Shown here: positions 47,474 to 56,951 of the stretch, piece after piece
How the letters are laid out: each line of letters starts with the position of its first letter
How positions within the stretch are numbered: the stretch's first letter is position 1
Source of the DNA: Bacteroidales bacterium
Lineage (GTDB): Bacteria; Bacteroidota; Bacteroidia; Bacteroidales; UBA932
Assembly (NCBI GenBank): GCA_017935505.1
Contig: JAGBHM010000004.1
Location: forward strand, 62,001 to 126,000
Direction of reading: 5' to 3'
DNA length: 64,000 bases
Notes under the pieces: model-generated
What the model was told of the DNA's origin: nothing
What the model saw: the letters and a program-made list of their open reading frames with translations, nothing else
Databases searched by the model: none
Made by a program: the position numbers and the translations under genes

Positions 47474-48685
47474 ATGGTCATGGCTGACACTCGAAAACTT
47501 AATCCTGTACAGAAGGCGGTGGTGGGTACACAGTTTCTGTTTGTTGCATTTGGAGCAACAGTGCTTGTACCGCTGCTGGTTGGCATGGACCCCTCTGTGG
47601 CGCTGTTTACCGCCGGAATTGGAACACTTATTTTTCACCTGGTTACAAAGGGAAAGGTTCCCATCTTTCTGGGGAGCAGTTTTGCCTTCATCGCCCCAAT
47701 CGTAAAGGCTTCTGAGTTGTACGGACTGGCCGGAACTTTGTCGGGATTGGCCGCAGTGGGTATCGTTTATGGTATTATGAGTGCACTGGTCAGATTCCGA
47801 GGTGTAGGGTTTATTTCCAGACTCTTCCCTCCTGTTGTGGTTGGTCCTGTGATTATGCTCATAGGTCTTTCTCTTGCCGGAACCGGTGTGGATATGGCAA
47901 AAAGCAACTGGCTCCTTGCTCTTGTAACTCTGGCAACAACTGTCGTGGTTTCACTTTTTGGAAAAGGGATGCTGCGCCTGATTCCAATATTTTCGGGAAT
48001 AGTGGTGGGTTATGGCCTGGCTATTGCCTTGGGAATGATAGATTTCCAGCCAGTGGTGGATGCGCCTTGGTTTGCCCTTCCTGCATTTGTACGCCCAGAA
48101 TTCTCATGGGAGGCCATTATCTTTATGGTTCCTGTAGCAATAGCCCCTGTCATTGAACATATAGGTGATGTTTATGCCATCAATGAGGTAGCAGGGAAGG
48201 ATTTTGTAAAGGATCCTGGACTGCACCGCACTATGTTGGGCGACGGACTGGCCTGTATTGCAGCATCATGTATTGGCGGTCCTCCTGTTACAACTTATTC
48301 TGAGGTTACCGGTGCCATCTCCCTTACCAAGATTACAGATCCTGCAGTTATACGTATAGCAGCCGTTGTAGGCATCATTTTCTCAGTTTTCGGAAAGATA
48401 AGCGCAATCCTCAAGACTATTCCAAGTGCCGTTCTTGGCGGCATTATGTTGCTTCTATTCGGTACAATTGCTTCTGTAGGTGTAAATTCCCTAATAAAGA
48501 ACAAGGTTGATATGGGCAATACCCGCAATCTTGTAATTGCATCCCTCATCCTCACATTGGGCATAGGCGGTGCAGAAATGGTTTTTGGAAGCATTACAAT
48601 AGGCGGTATAGGCTTGTCTGCACTTGTAGGTGTAATATTGAATCTCATTCTACCAAAAGGTAAAGAAGGTAAAGAAGACAAATAA
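47474..48685 (+). CDS. uraA: Uracil permease (NCS2 family)
   Basis: A 403-residue protein with about 12-14 membrane segments and the uracil-carrier motifs GSSFAFIAP, APVIEHIGDVYAIN (with the conserved Glu) and GGPPVTTYSE. It takes up uracil by proton symport. The long open frame starts at 47420 but that lies within the terminator; the ATG at 47474 (or 47480) follows the -7 element and gives the expected N-terminus. The next gene, upp, converts the uracil, so this is a salvage operon. Confidence 0.9.
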   Translation: MVMADTRKLNPVQKAVVGTQFLFVAFGATVLVPLLVGMDPSVALFTAGIGTLIFHLVTKGKVPIFLGSSFAFIAPIVKASELYGLAGTLSGLAAVGIVYGIMSALVRFRGVGFISRLFPPVVVGPVIMLIGLSLAGTGVDMAKSNWLLALVTLATTVVVSLFGKGMLRLIPIFSGIVVGYGLAIALGMIDFQPVVDAPWFALPAFVRPEFSWEAIIFMVPVAIAPVIEHIGDVYAINEVAGKDFVKDPGLHRTMLGDGLACIAASCIGGPPVTTYSEVTGAISLTKITDPAVIRIAAVVGIIFSVFGKISAILKTIPSAVLGGIMLLLFGTIASVGVNSLIKNKVDMGNTRNLVIASLILTLGIGGAEMVFGSITIGGIGLSALVGVILNLILPKGKEGKEDK

Positions 48686-48701
48686 TTTAAAATAACGAAA
48701 T

Positions 48702-49325
48702 ATGAGCTTACATATAATCAACCATCCTCTGATTCTGCATAAACTCAGCATTATGCGCAACAAGAAGACCTCCACAATGGAATTCCGCAAGATACTGAAG
48801 GAGATTTCCATGCTTATGGGGTATGAAATCACACGCGATTTTCCATTGGAGTACAAGACAATTGAAACGCCTCTGCAAACTATGGAGGCCCCGAAACTTG
48901 CCGGCAAAAAGGTTGTAATTGCCCCTATTTTGAGGGCTGGTCTTGGTATGGTGGAGGGTTTGTTGAACCTTATCCCGTCTGCACGTGTGGGACATATTGG
49001 CCTTTATAGGGATGAAACCACATGCGAACCGATATTCTACTACTACAAGATGCCTGCAAATAAAGAGAGGCTGGTAATCCTTACCGACCCTATGCTTGCA
49101 ACCGGAGGTAGCGCATGCGATGCAATAATGCGTCTGAAGAAAGACGGATTCAAGGAGATAAAACTTATGTGTCTGGTAGCCTCACCACAAGGGGTAAAGA
49201 GAGTTCAAGAGACCTATCCCGATGTTGAAATATACCTGGCATCACTCGATGAAGGTCTTAATGAGAAGAATTACATCCTTCCTGGCCTTGGAGATGCTGG
49301 AGACAGAATCTTTGGAACAAAATAA
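48702..49325 (+). CDS. upp: Uracil phosphoribosyltransferase
   Basis: A 207-residue enzyme making UMP from uracil and PRPP. It has [13 protein letters not shown], the PRPP motif [14 protein letters not shown] and the C-terminal uracil-binding segment [14 protein letters not shown]. It follows uraA by 16 bases. A hairpin after it also serves the convergent transporter gene. Confidence 0.95.
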   Translation: MSLHIINHPLILHKLSIMRNKKTSTMEFRKILKEISMLMGYEITRDFPLEYKTIETPLQTMEAPKLAGKKVVIAPILRAGLGMVEGLLNLIPSARVGHIGLYRDETTCEPIFYYYKMPANKERLVILTDPMLATGGSACDAIMRLKKDGFKEIKLMCLVASPQGVKRVQETYPDVEIYLASLDEGLNEKNYILPGLGDAGDRIFGTK

Positions 49326-49370
49326 TTGGGAAGTGAATTATCCCAAAAAGTGCCATAAGGGCAAAATAAA

Positions 49371-49400
49371 AGCGGTTGGAAACTCCAGCCGCTTACTTTA
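49371..49400 (-). terminator. Terminator between upp and atoE
   Basis: AGCGGTTGGA (49371-49380) pairs with TCCAGCCGCT (49384-49393), one G-T wobble, three-base loop. On the minus strand it runs into a T-rich tract, so it terminates atoE; it may also act on upp. Confidence 0.8.
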
Positions 49401-49416
49401 TCTGTATCATTTAAAG

Positions 49417-50805
49417 CTACACCAGGAACAAAAATCCAAGCACCACAATCAGGGCTACAACAAAGAGGTCTATCAGACAGTACCCCATAATGTCTTTTGC
49501 ATTAAGTTTTGCAATTGCAAGGGCTGGAAGAGCCCAAAACGGCTGTATCAGATTTGTCCAGGCATCACCGTAGGCAATTGCCATTCCGGTAATTGCCGGC
49601 TCTACACCAAGCTGCATTCCGGCAGGCAGCATAATAGGAGCCTGAACAGCCCATTGACCGCCACCACTAGGCACAAATACATTTACAATACCTGCACTCA
49701 AGAATGTGAGCATAGGAAATGTGGTTTTATTTGAAATAGCGACACATGCCTCACTTATCTGGCCTGCAAGTGAAACGCCTTCGGCTGAGGCAGAGGTCAT
49801 GATACCCATAATTCCCGCATAAAACGGAAATTGAAGCAAAATGCCGGCACATGATGAAGAGGCATTTGTAACAGCCTTGACATATTTTATCGGGGTTTTA
49901 TGCAGAATTATACCAAGGAACATGAAGAGCATGATCACGCTGTTCAAATCAAGTCCTCCCCCATTCACAAAGAGTCTGATAATGAGATATCCCAAGCCCA
50001 TTACAGATATTATGCCCGATAGCAGTATGCTGTTGTTCAGCTTTTCTGAAGGGGTAAGTTTCCACTCTATCTTGCACTCCTTTTCACCAGTTGCACCACA
50101 AAGATTGTTCTCTTTAATCTCCTCAGCATCTCCCAACAAAGCCGGATCTACAATAAACGCCTTCTCTGGAGAAGGGTGCATAAGTGTATTCACAACGGTA
50201 AGTGCTGCAATTATCAGAAATACTATAATAAGATTATATGTAGCAAATATTGTTTGGGAAATTGGTATTGCCGACGTTATGGTTCCACGCGATACCTCTA
50301 CCAACGAGGCCCCCTCTGTTGCCATTGCCAAAGGTATTGAGGCTGACAGGCCGGAGTGCCACACCACAAATCCGCTATAGGCAGATGCGATAAGCAGACG
50401 GTAATCCACCCCTTTTACGGCACGCGCTATCTCCTTTGCAAATATGGCTCCAACTATAAGGCCGAATCCCCAGTTGATCCAGCATGCCACACTTGCTACC
50501 AATGTAACGGTAGTTATGGCCGCAGCCGGAGTCTTGGGAAATGCAGCTATTTTACGCAAGCCTCTCTTTATCAGAGGAGCATCGGCCAGAGCAGAGCCGC
50601 ATACCAGCACAAGAGCCATCTGCATCGAAAAGGCCAGCAGACTCCAGACTCCCCCACCCCAGTTTTCAACCACATCAAGAGGAGACTGTCCTGTAGAGAT
50701 CATTGCAGCCAAAGCTGCCACTATTGTAAGAATTATTGCAAAAACAAATGGATCGGGAAGATATTTTCTAATTAGCTTCACCGACAAATCAATCAATTTT
50801 CCCAT
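49417..50805 (-). CDS. atoE: Short-chain fatty acid transporter (AtoE family)
   Basis: A 462-residue protein from the ATG at 50805; the upstream extension to 50904 crosses the promoter element and lacks conservation. About 11-12 membrane helices and the family sequences WINWGFGLIVGAIFA, WHSGLSASIPLA and FVPSGGGQWAVQAPIMLPA. Such proteins carry acetoacetate, butyrate or similar acids. It lies right behind the lysine-to-butyrate operon but is separated by a terminator and has its own -7 element, so regulation can differ. Confidence 0.9.
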   Translation of the reverse strand: MGKLIDLSVKLIRKYLPDPFVFAIILTIVAALAAMISTGQSPLDVVENWGGGVWSLLAFSMQMALVLVCGSALADAPLIKRGLRKIAAFPKTPAAAITTVTLVASVACWINWGFGLIVGAIFAKEIARAVKGVDYRLLIASAYSGFVVWHSGLSASIPLAMATEGASLVEVSRGTITSAIPISQTIFATYNLIIVFLIIAALTVVNTLMHPSPEKAFIVDPALLGDAEEIKENNLCGATGEKECKIEWKLTPSEKLNNSILLSGIISVMGLGYLIIRLFVNGGGLDLNSVIMLFMFLGIILHKTPIKYVKAVTNASSSCAGILLQFPFYAGIMGIMTSASAEGVSLAGQISEACVAISNKTTFPMLTFLSAGIVNVFVPSGGGQWAVQAPIMLPAGMQLGVEPAITGMAIAYGDAWTNLIQPFWALPALAIAKLNAKDIMGYCLIDLFVVALIVVLGFLFLV

Positions 50806-50830
50806 AATTTTAATACACTTTATCCGAATG

Positions 50831-50838
50831 CAAAGATA
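50831..50838 (-). promoter_or_regulatory. Bacteroidetes -7 element for atoE
   Basis: TATCTTTG on the minus strand, 25 bases upstream of the ATG at 50805. It argues against the 50904 start. Confidence 0.5.
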
Positions 50839-50872
50839 CTGCAAAAAGGAATGTATTATTCTTAAACATATA

Positions 50873-50920
50873 TAAAAAAGGCACCCGGAGGCTGGATTTA
50901 CCAACTCTCTCCGGATGCCT
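50873..50920 (-). terminator. Terminator of the lysine fermentation operon
   Basis: AGGCATCCGGAG pairs with CTCCGGGTGCCT on the minus strand (12 bp, one wobble), loop of 18 bases, then six T. It follows etfA by 28 bases. Confidence 0.9.
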
Positions 50921-50948
50921 GATCTTTATTGGTCAATATTTCAGATCA

Positions 50949-51962
50949 CTATTTCTTGATCTCTTTTGCCAATCTCTCTGTAAGCATAGGAACAATCTTG
51001 TTAGCATCGCCAACGATTCCCAAATCAGCTACCTGGAAGATAGGAGCAAATTTGTCTTTGTTGATTGCAATGATAAGTTCAGACTCTTCCATACCTGCCA
51101 AGTGCTGGATAGCACCAGAGATACCGCATGCAAGATACAAGTCTGGACGAACTGTTTTACCAGTTTGACCAACTTGTCTGTCGTGATCCATAACGCCAGC
51201 GTCAACCATAGCACGTGAAGAAGAAACCTCACCACCGAGAACACCAGCAAGAGCTGTAAGTTTCTCAAAGTTCTCTTTGTTACCTACACCACGACCACCA
51301 GAAACTAGTACTTTAGCCTCAGTAATGTCAACAAGACCTTTCTCAGCTTTAACAGTCTCTAGCAATTTAACAGCAAATTTAGAAGAATCGAATACTACGT
51401 TGAAAGGAATTATATTACCTTTTCTAGAAGCATCTTTCTCTTTTTTCTGCATAACGCCTGGACGAACTGTTGCCATCTGAACACCATCTTTAGCTGCAAC
51501 GATAGTAGCCATAAGGTTACCGCCAAATGCAGGACGGGTCATCATCAATTTTCTGGCAGCCAATTTAGGATCAGAACCATCTGAGATCTCCAATTTAGTA
51601 CAGTCTGCAGTTAGACCTTTCTCCAATCTAGCTGATAGTCTTGGAGCCAAATCTCTACCAATTGTAGTTGCACCAAATAGAACGATATCTGGGTTCATAG
51701 CTGTGATAACTTGGTATACAGCTTGAGTATATTGCTCAGTTACATAATCTTTTAGCTCAGGAGCATCAACAACGATAACGTCATCAGCACCATAAGCAAT
51801 AAGCTCATTAGCCTGGTCTGCAATGTTATGGCCAGCGAAAATAGCTACTACTTTATCGCCCAAAACATCAGCCAAATCTCTTGCTTTGCCAATAAGCTCT
51901 AGAGCAACAGGTTGGATAACACCCTCTCTCTGCTCTGCGAATACATATACGTTTTTATTCAT
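50949..51962 (-). CDS. etfA: Electron transfer flavoprotein alpha subunit
   Basis: A 337-residue protein with the C-terminal FAD-binding domain (SGGRGVGNKENF, SSSRAMVDAG, GQTGKTVRPDLYLACGISGAIQH). With EtfB it accepts electrons in the butyryl-CoA dehydrogenase step. The Bcd/EtfAB set of amino-acid fermenters can bifurcate electrons from NADH to crotonyl-CoA and ferredoxin; whether this one does is not shown by what I can see. Last gene of the operon. Confidence 0.93.
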   Translation of the reverse strand: MNKNVYVFAEQREGVIQPVALELIGKARDLADVLGDKVVAIFAGHNIADQANELIAYGADDVIVVDAPELKDYVTEQYTQAVYQVITAMNPDIVLFGATTIGRDLAPRLSARLEKGLTADCTKLEISDGSDPKLAARKLMMTRPAFGGNLMATIVAAKDGVQMATVRPGVMQKKEKDASRKGNIIPFNVVFDSSKFAVKLLETVKAEKGLVDITEAKVLVSGGRGVGNKENFEKLTALAGVLGGEVSSSRAMVDAGVMDHDRQVGQTGKTVRPDLYLACGISGAIQHLAGMEESELIIAINKDKFAPIFQVADLGIVGDANKIVPMLTERLAKEIKK

Positions 51963-51982
51963 TTCTTATTAAGTTTTGGCGA

Positions 51983-52762
51983 TTAGATAATAAATTTCTC
52001 TTTTAGTTTGCTTACGATCAAGCCAACAGCTTGCTCTGCATCAACCTCGTGAACCTCACCTGCAGCTTTAACGCCTTTAGTGAATGATTTGTAAACTTTT
52101 GTACCTGAGCCTTTAAGACCAAGCATCTCTACAGGAAGATCAACTTTCTCAACACCCCAAACTGCTACTGGTTTGTCAAATGCGTCAACGATACCTGCTA
52201 CATTCATATAACGGGCTTTGAAACCGCTTGCAAGAGCTGTAAGAAGAACTGGACCAGCTACCTCCAACATTTGGTAACCCTCCTCAGTCTCTTTCTTAAC
52301 AACGAATTTGCCATCTTTATACTCAAGACCTGCAACATATGAAATCTGTGGAAGACCAAGGTGCTCAGCAATTTGAGGACCTACCTGTGCAGTATCACCA
52401 TCAATAGCCTGACGGCCTGCAATGATCAAATCATACTCCAAGTTCTTAAGAGCTGCAGCAATAGTGTGAGATGTTGCCAAAGTATCAGCACCACCAAACT
52501 CTCTTCCTGTTAGCAAAATAGCCTCGTCAGCACCCATAGCGTATGCCTCTCTAAGGATAGCATCTGCTTGAGGAGGACCCATTGTAATAACTGTTACATG
52601 AGCGCCATACTGATCTTTCAACTGAAGAGCCATCTCCAAGCCACCTTTATCATCAGGGTTCATAATGCTTGGAACGCCATCACGGATAAGTGTACCTGTT
52701 ACAGGGTTAATTTTAATAACTGTAGTATCCGGTACTTGTTTAATACAAACTACTATTTTCAT
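51983..52762 (-). CDS. etfB: Electron transfer flavoprotein beta subunit
   Basis: A 259-residue protein with the EtfB start MKIVVCIKQVPDTT and the nucleotide loop VTVITMGPPQADAILREA, GADEAILLTGREFGGADTLAT and AGRQAIDGDTAQVGPQIAEHLG. It forms a dimer with EtfA; the genes are 20 bases apart. Confidence 0.94.
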   Translation of the reverse strand: MKIVVCIKQVPDTTVIKINPVTGTLIRDGVPSIMNPDDKGGLEMALQLKDQYGAHVTVITMGPPQADAILREAYAMGADEAILLTGREFGGADTLATSHTIAAALKNLEYDLIIAGRQAIDGDTAQVGPQIAEHLGLPQISYVAGLEYKDGKFVVKKETEEGYQMLEVAGPVLLTALASGFKARYMNVAGIVDAFDKPVAVWGVEKVDLPVEMLGLKGSGTKVYKSFTKGVKAAGEVHEVDAEQAVGLIVSKLKEKFII

Positions 52763-52774
52763 ATTTGTGTGATT

Positions 52775-53914
52775 CTATTTAAATAATTTTGCTGCAATTA
52801 CCATTCTCTGAACCTCTGAAGTTCCCTCATAAATCTCGGTGATCTTAGCGTCACGCATCATTCTCTCAACTGGATACTCTCTTGTGTAACCGTAACCGCC
52901 GTGGAATTGAACTGCTTTAGTAGTTACCTCCATTGCAGTCTCAGCAGCGAACAATTTACACATAGCTGCATCAGCAGAGAAAGGCATGTGCTGATCCTGT
53001 TTCCAAGCTGCTGATCTAACCAATAGACGAGCTGCCTGTACTTTAGTCTCAAGATCTGCCATCTGGAACTGGGTATTTTGGAAAGCAGAAATTGATTTAC
53101 CGAACTGTTTTCTCTCTTTAGTATATTTAACAGTCTCATCCATAGCGCCTTGAGCGATACCAAGAGCCTGAGAAGCAATACCGATACGGCCACCGTCAAG
53201 AGTCTTCATAGCAACTTTGAAGCCCTCACCCATTTTACCTAGCATGTTAGCTTTAGGAACGCGGCAGTTCTCGAAAATAAGCTCGCAAGTAGCAGAACCT
53301 CTAATACCTAGTTTGTGCTCTTTTTTACCAATTGAGAAACCAGGAGTACCAGCCTCAACGATGAAAGTGGTAATACCTTTGTTTCCTAGAGATTTGTCAG
53401 TCATAGTAGCAACTACATACACGTGAGCAGGACCTGCGTTAGTGATGAAGATTTTGCTACCGTTAAGGATATAATCATCACCATCCTCAACAGCAGTTGT
53501 CTGCTGACCGGCAGCATCAGTACCTGCATTAGGCTCAGTTAGACCGAAAGCACCAATCCACTCACCGCTGGCAAGTTTTGGAAGGTATTTCTGTTTCTGC
53601 TCCTCAGTACCGAACTCCCAGATTGGAGACATACACAAAGAAGTGTGTGCAGAAAGGATTACACCGGTAGTAGCACATACTCTTGAAAGCTCCTCTACAG
53701 CTATAGAATACATAATGTGGTCACCACCAGCACCACCATAATTTTTAGGGATGTAAATACCGAATAGACCTAATTTAGCCATTTTTTCAACGGTTTCCAT
53801 AGGGAATCTTTCGGTATCATCTACCTCAGCAGCAAGGGGTTTTACCTCTTTCTCAGCAAACTCTCTGATCATTTGCTGGAACAATTGCTGTGTTTTAGTT
53901 AGTTGAAAATTCAT
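52775..53914 (-). CDS. bcd: Butyryl-CoA dehydrogenase (short-chain acyl-CoA dehydrogenase)
   Basis: A 379-residue acyl-CoA dehydrogenase that reduces crotonyl-CoA to butyryl-CoA. Family motifs: LTEPNAGTDAAGQQTTA, WKQDQHMPFSADAAMCKLFAAE, and the C-terminal ITEIYEGTSEVQRM with the catalytic Glu. It is placed between the CoA transferase and etfBA, and in this pathway works with EtfAB. Gaps of 7 and 12 bases link it to both neighbours. Confidence 0.93.
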   Translation of the reverse strand: MNFQLTKTQQLFQQMIREFAEKEVKPLAAEVDDTERFPMETVEKMAKLGLFGIYIPKNYGGAGGDHIMYSIAVEELSRVCATTGVILSAHTSLCMSPIWEFGTEEQKQKYLPKLASGEWIGAFGLTEPNAGTDAAGQQTTAVEDGDDYILNGSKIFITNAGPAHVYVVATMTDKSLGNKGITTFIVEAGTPGFSIGKKEHKLGIRGSATCELIFENCRVPKANMLGKMGEGFKVAMKTLDGGRIGIASQALGIAQGAMDETVKYTKERKQFGKSISAFQNTQFQMADLETKVQAARLLVRSAAWKQDQHMPFSADAAMCKLFAAETAMEVTTKAVQFHGGYGYTREYPVERMMRDAKITEIYEGTSEVQRMVIAAKLFK

Positions 53915-53921
53915 TTTGTAT

Positions 53922-54584
53922 TTAGTTTAAGTTAACTTGTTTTAAATTGTCTGAAATAATAAGAGTAGCCTCTGTAGCCTCCTGAACCTGCTCAACAGTA
54001 AACTCAGGATTGATCTCTGTAAGCAAAATACCTTTTGGAGTAATTTCCATTACACCCATCTCGGTAATGATCATATTTACCTGACCGGCAGCAGTCAAAG
54101 GCAATTTACACTTTTTCAAGATCTTGTGATTGCCTTTTGCAGTATGCTCCATTGTAAGGATAACCTTCTTCGCACCAACCAGAAGGTCCATGGCGCCACC
54201 CATACCAGGGGTTTTCTTACCAGGAATCATCCAGTTTGCCAAGTTACCCTCTTCATCAACCTCCAATGCACCAAGGAAAGTCACATTTACATGACCACCT
54301 CTGATAATACCAAAAGAAGTTGCTGAATCAAATGTAGAAGCACCCGGTTGATATGTGATATATCCGCCACCTGCATTTACAAAGTGTGGATCCTCCTTTC
54401 CTTGTTCAGGCTCTGGGCCCATACCAAGCATACCATTCTCAGATTGAAGAGTAACTGATACGCCTTTTGGAAGGTAGTTTGGAATAAGTGTAGGCAAACC
54501 TATACCCAAATTCACAACATCACCATCTTTAATCTCAAGAGCTGCCCTTTTGGCAATAAATTCTCTAATTTGATTTTTATCCAT
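53922..54584 (-). CDS. atoA: Butyrate-acetoacetate CoA-transferase beta subunit
   Basis: A 220-residue class I CoA transferase subunit B with GIGLPTLIPNYLP and the catalytic Glu in LQSENGMLGMGP. It should move CoA from butyryl-CoA to acetoacetate, releasing butyrate. Its partner, the alpha subunit, is the first gene of the operon, about 8.4 kb upstream, so the two subunit genes bracket the amino-acid steps instead of lying side by side. Confidence 0.88.
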   Translation of the reverse strand: MDKNQIREFIAKRAALEIKDGDVVNLGIGLPTLIPNYLPKGVSVTLQSENGMLGMGPEPEQGKEDPHFVNAGGGYITYQPGASTFDSATSFGIIRGGHVNVTFLGALEVDEEGNLANWMIPGKKTPGMGGAMDLLVGAKKVILTMEHTAKGNHKILKKCKLPLTAAGQVNMIITEMGVMEITPKGILLTEINPEFTVEQVQEATEATLIISDNLKQVNLN

Positions 54585-54599
54585 GATATTTTGTGTTAA

Positions 54600-55385
54600 T
54601 TATTTGTTTCTGTTAACCATCTCCTGAGCAACATAAGATGCCACATCGTCTGCATAGGTGTTTGCACCGAAACCGGCATCATAACCAAGCTCTTTTGCAA
54701 GCTCATGGCTTATTCTAGGGCCACCGCATACAACAATCATCTTGTCTCTCAAGCCCTCAGCCTCCATAAGCTCAATAAGCTCTGTAAGGTTCTGGATATG
54801 TACATCTTTCTGGGTTACTGTCTGGGATACAAGAATAGCATCAGCCTTTAACTCGATAGCCTTTGCAAGGAACTCCTCATTAGGAACCTGGCTACCCAAG
54901 TTGTAAGCCTCAACCATATCATATCTCTCAAGGCCGTAGTGGCCAGCATAACCCTTCATATTCATGATTGCATCAATACCTACAGTGTGGGCATCTGTAC
55001 CGGTACTTGCACCAACCATAACAATCTTACGTCCGATATTCTCCTTGATATACTCGTCACACTCATGCATATCCATGGTATTACTCTCTACCTTAGGAAC
55101 ATAAATGTTTGAATAATCTACTGTATGGGTAAGATTTCCATAGCAGTTGAAGAATGTGAATCCAGGAGTAAGCTCTTTTGCAAATGCTACAAGCGGATTC
55201 TCAAAACCCATCTTTTTCATAAGAAGCTTTGCTGCCTCTTCTGCCTCTGCACCGTTAGGAACAGGAAGTGTAAAGCTCACCTGAACTTTACCGTCATTCA
55301 TTGTATCACCGTATGGTTTTACTTTCGCCAAATCAAGTGTCTGATCAAAATCCTTTGCAGACATTGAATATAATCCACCTGCCAT
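54600..55385 (-). CDS. kamE: Lysine 5,6-aminomutase beta subunit
   Basis: A 261-residue B12-binding subunit. DAHTVG (D131, H133, G136) is the cobalt-ligand motif and K144 in MKGY lies where the C. sticklandii enzyme forms its PLP link. With KamD it moves the terminal amino group of beta-lysine (or lysine) from C6 to C5, using adenosylcobalamin and PLP. Follows KamD by 2 bases. Confidence 0.94.
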   Translation of the reverse strand: MAGGLYSMSAKDFDQTLDLAKVKPYGDTMNDGKVQVSFTLPVPNGAEAEEAAKLLMKKMGFENPLVAFAKELTPGFTFFNCYGNLTHTVDYSNIYVPKVESNTMDMHECDEYIKENIGRKIVMVGASTGTDAHTVGIDAIMNMKGYAGHYGLERYDMVEAYNLGSQVPNEEFLAKAIELKADAILVSQTVTQKDVHIQNLTELIELMEAEGLRDKMIVVCGGPRISHELAKELGYDAGFGANTYADDVASYVAQEMVNRNK

Positions 55386-55387
55386 TG

Positions 55388-56941
55388 TTATTTCCTCCCT
55401 TTCATTAAGTTAATAAATGGATTCATATAGTTGGCACCCTTCTCAACAACACCATCCAAACCTTTACCGCCAACTCTGCTTCTCTTGACATCACCAAAGA
55501 TACCCTTCTCCAGAGCATTGAACAATCCCTCAGATGTCATCTGCTCAAGAAGTGAAATTGCATTATCAAGAACCTCTTTTGCTCTGTTTCTGATAATTCC
55601 ACCCTCTTTGAACTCCATCTCATCACCGATGCTCTTCATATTGTTGAAGATATATTTAGCATTCTCGATAGAGAGGAAACGGTCAGACATGAATGGAGTG
55701 TGGATAGCCTCTGTAGGCATACCAAGAAGCTGCAGACCCTGGCTTGTCCAGATACCGATCATATTGAACAATGCATCCTGAAGATGTCCTCTGAAGATAT
55801 TTCCGGTCATGAATTTTGTAGGAGGCATATATTTAAGAGGTGCTTTAGGGAAGATTTCCCTTGCCATCTGTGCCTGTGCAAGCTCATAAAGGAATCCGTT
55901 CTCAAGCATAGGATCCATCTCAAATGCGTGACCAAGACCCATCTGCTCCTCTGGAAGACCTGCCAACAGTGCCAACTGCTCGTTAATCAGATCAGAAGCA
56001 AGAACTGTATGGGCAGCCTCAACAGCATCTGCAGTTGTAAGGTAGTTATCCTCACCAGTGTTGATGATGACACCTGCAAATCCGTTGATTATTCTCGACA
56101 TATACTGGTCGATAAGAGTTCTCTGCATGTTGATATCGCGGAAGAGGATACCGTAAAGGGCATCATTCAACATTACATCCAAACCCTCAAATGCACCCAT
56201 AATCGCAATCTCAGGCATACACAAACCTGAACAGTAGTTACATACTCTGATATAACGGCCAAGCTCCTCGCCCACTTTATCCATTGCCTCACGCATAATC
56301 TTGAAGTTGGCTTGTGTAGCGTAAGTACCACCAAAACCCTCAGTTGTTACACCGTATGGCACATAATCAAGCAAACTCTGGCCTGTAGTTCTGATAACTG
56401 CAATAATATCAGCACCTTGTCTTGCAGCAGCCTCTGCCTGTACTGCATCTTCGTAGATATTTCCGGTAGCAACAATTACATATAGATAAGGTTTTGCACC
56501 CTCACCGATTGTATTCAGGTAATGCTCCCTTCTCTCTCTTCTCGCCCTTATCTTATTGATACTCTCATCTATAACAGGTTGAAGCACTTTATCAAGGGCA
56601 GCCTTGTCGGCCACTTCAACTTTGGTGAGATCCAAAGAGCCCTCTGCAACTTTTTCTGCAATTTGCTGAGGAGTCATGCCTGTATTGACCATAGCGTTGG
56701 CCAAATAGAACAAAACACCCTGATTGAGAACACCTTTAGATTTCAAATCATCCACAACCACATTAGGAAGCGGAACTTCATTAGCATCTACCCCATCAAT
56801 GCCCATGAGTCTGCACAATGTACGCTCAACAGCTACAGTAGTGTAAGACTCTACAAAAGACTGAACTTCATTGGCAATCTCTTTTGCCAAGCCTTTGGCG
56901 CGCTCAACCTTTTTAAAATCTAATCCTAATTTACTCTGCAT
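55388..56941 (-). CDS. kamD: Lysine 5,6-aminomutase alpha subunit
   Basis: A 517-residue TIM-barrel subunit (start QSKLGLDFKKVERAKGLAKE, middle RTTGQSLLDYVPYGVTTEGFGGTYATQAN). It holds the adenosylcobalamin active site with KamE and converts L-beta-lysine to 3,5-diaminohexanoate. Length and partner match the Clostridium enzyme. Confidence 0.94.
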   Translation of the reverse strand: MQSKLGLDFKKVERAKGLAKEIANEVQSFVESYTTVAVERTLCRLMGIDGVDANEVPLPNVVVDDLKSKGVLNQGVLFYLANAMVNTGMTPQQIAEKVAEGSLDLTKVEVADKAALDKVLQPVIDESINKIRARRERREHYLNTIGEGAKPYLYVIVATGNIYEDAVQAEAAARQGADIIAVIRTTGQSLLDYVPYGVTTEGFGGTYATQANFKIMREAMDKVGEELGRYIRVCNYCSGLCMPEIAIMGAFEGLDVMLNDALYGILFRDINMQRTLIDQYMSRIINGFAGVIINTGEDNYLTTADAVEAAHTVLASDLINEQLALLAGLPEEQMGLGHAFEMDPMLENGFLYELAQAQMAREIFPKAPLKYMPPTKFMTGNIFRGHLQDALFNMIGIWTSQGLQLLGMPTEAIHTPFMSDRFLSIENAKYIFNNMKSIGDEMEFKEGGIIRNRAKEVLDNAISLLEQMTSEGLFNALEKGIFGDVKRSRVGGKGLDGVVEKGANYMNPFINLMKGRK

Positions 56942-56951
56942 ATTATTTTTA

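Noticed and set aside
50806-50904. Extended N-terminus for AtoE
   Set aside because: It crosses the -7 element and the operon terminator region and is not family-like.
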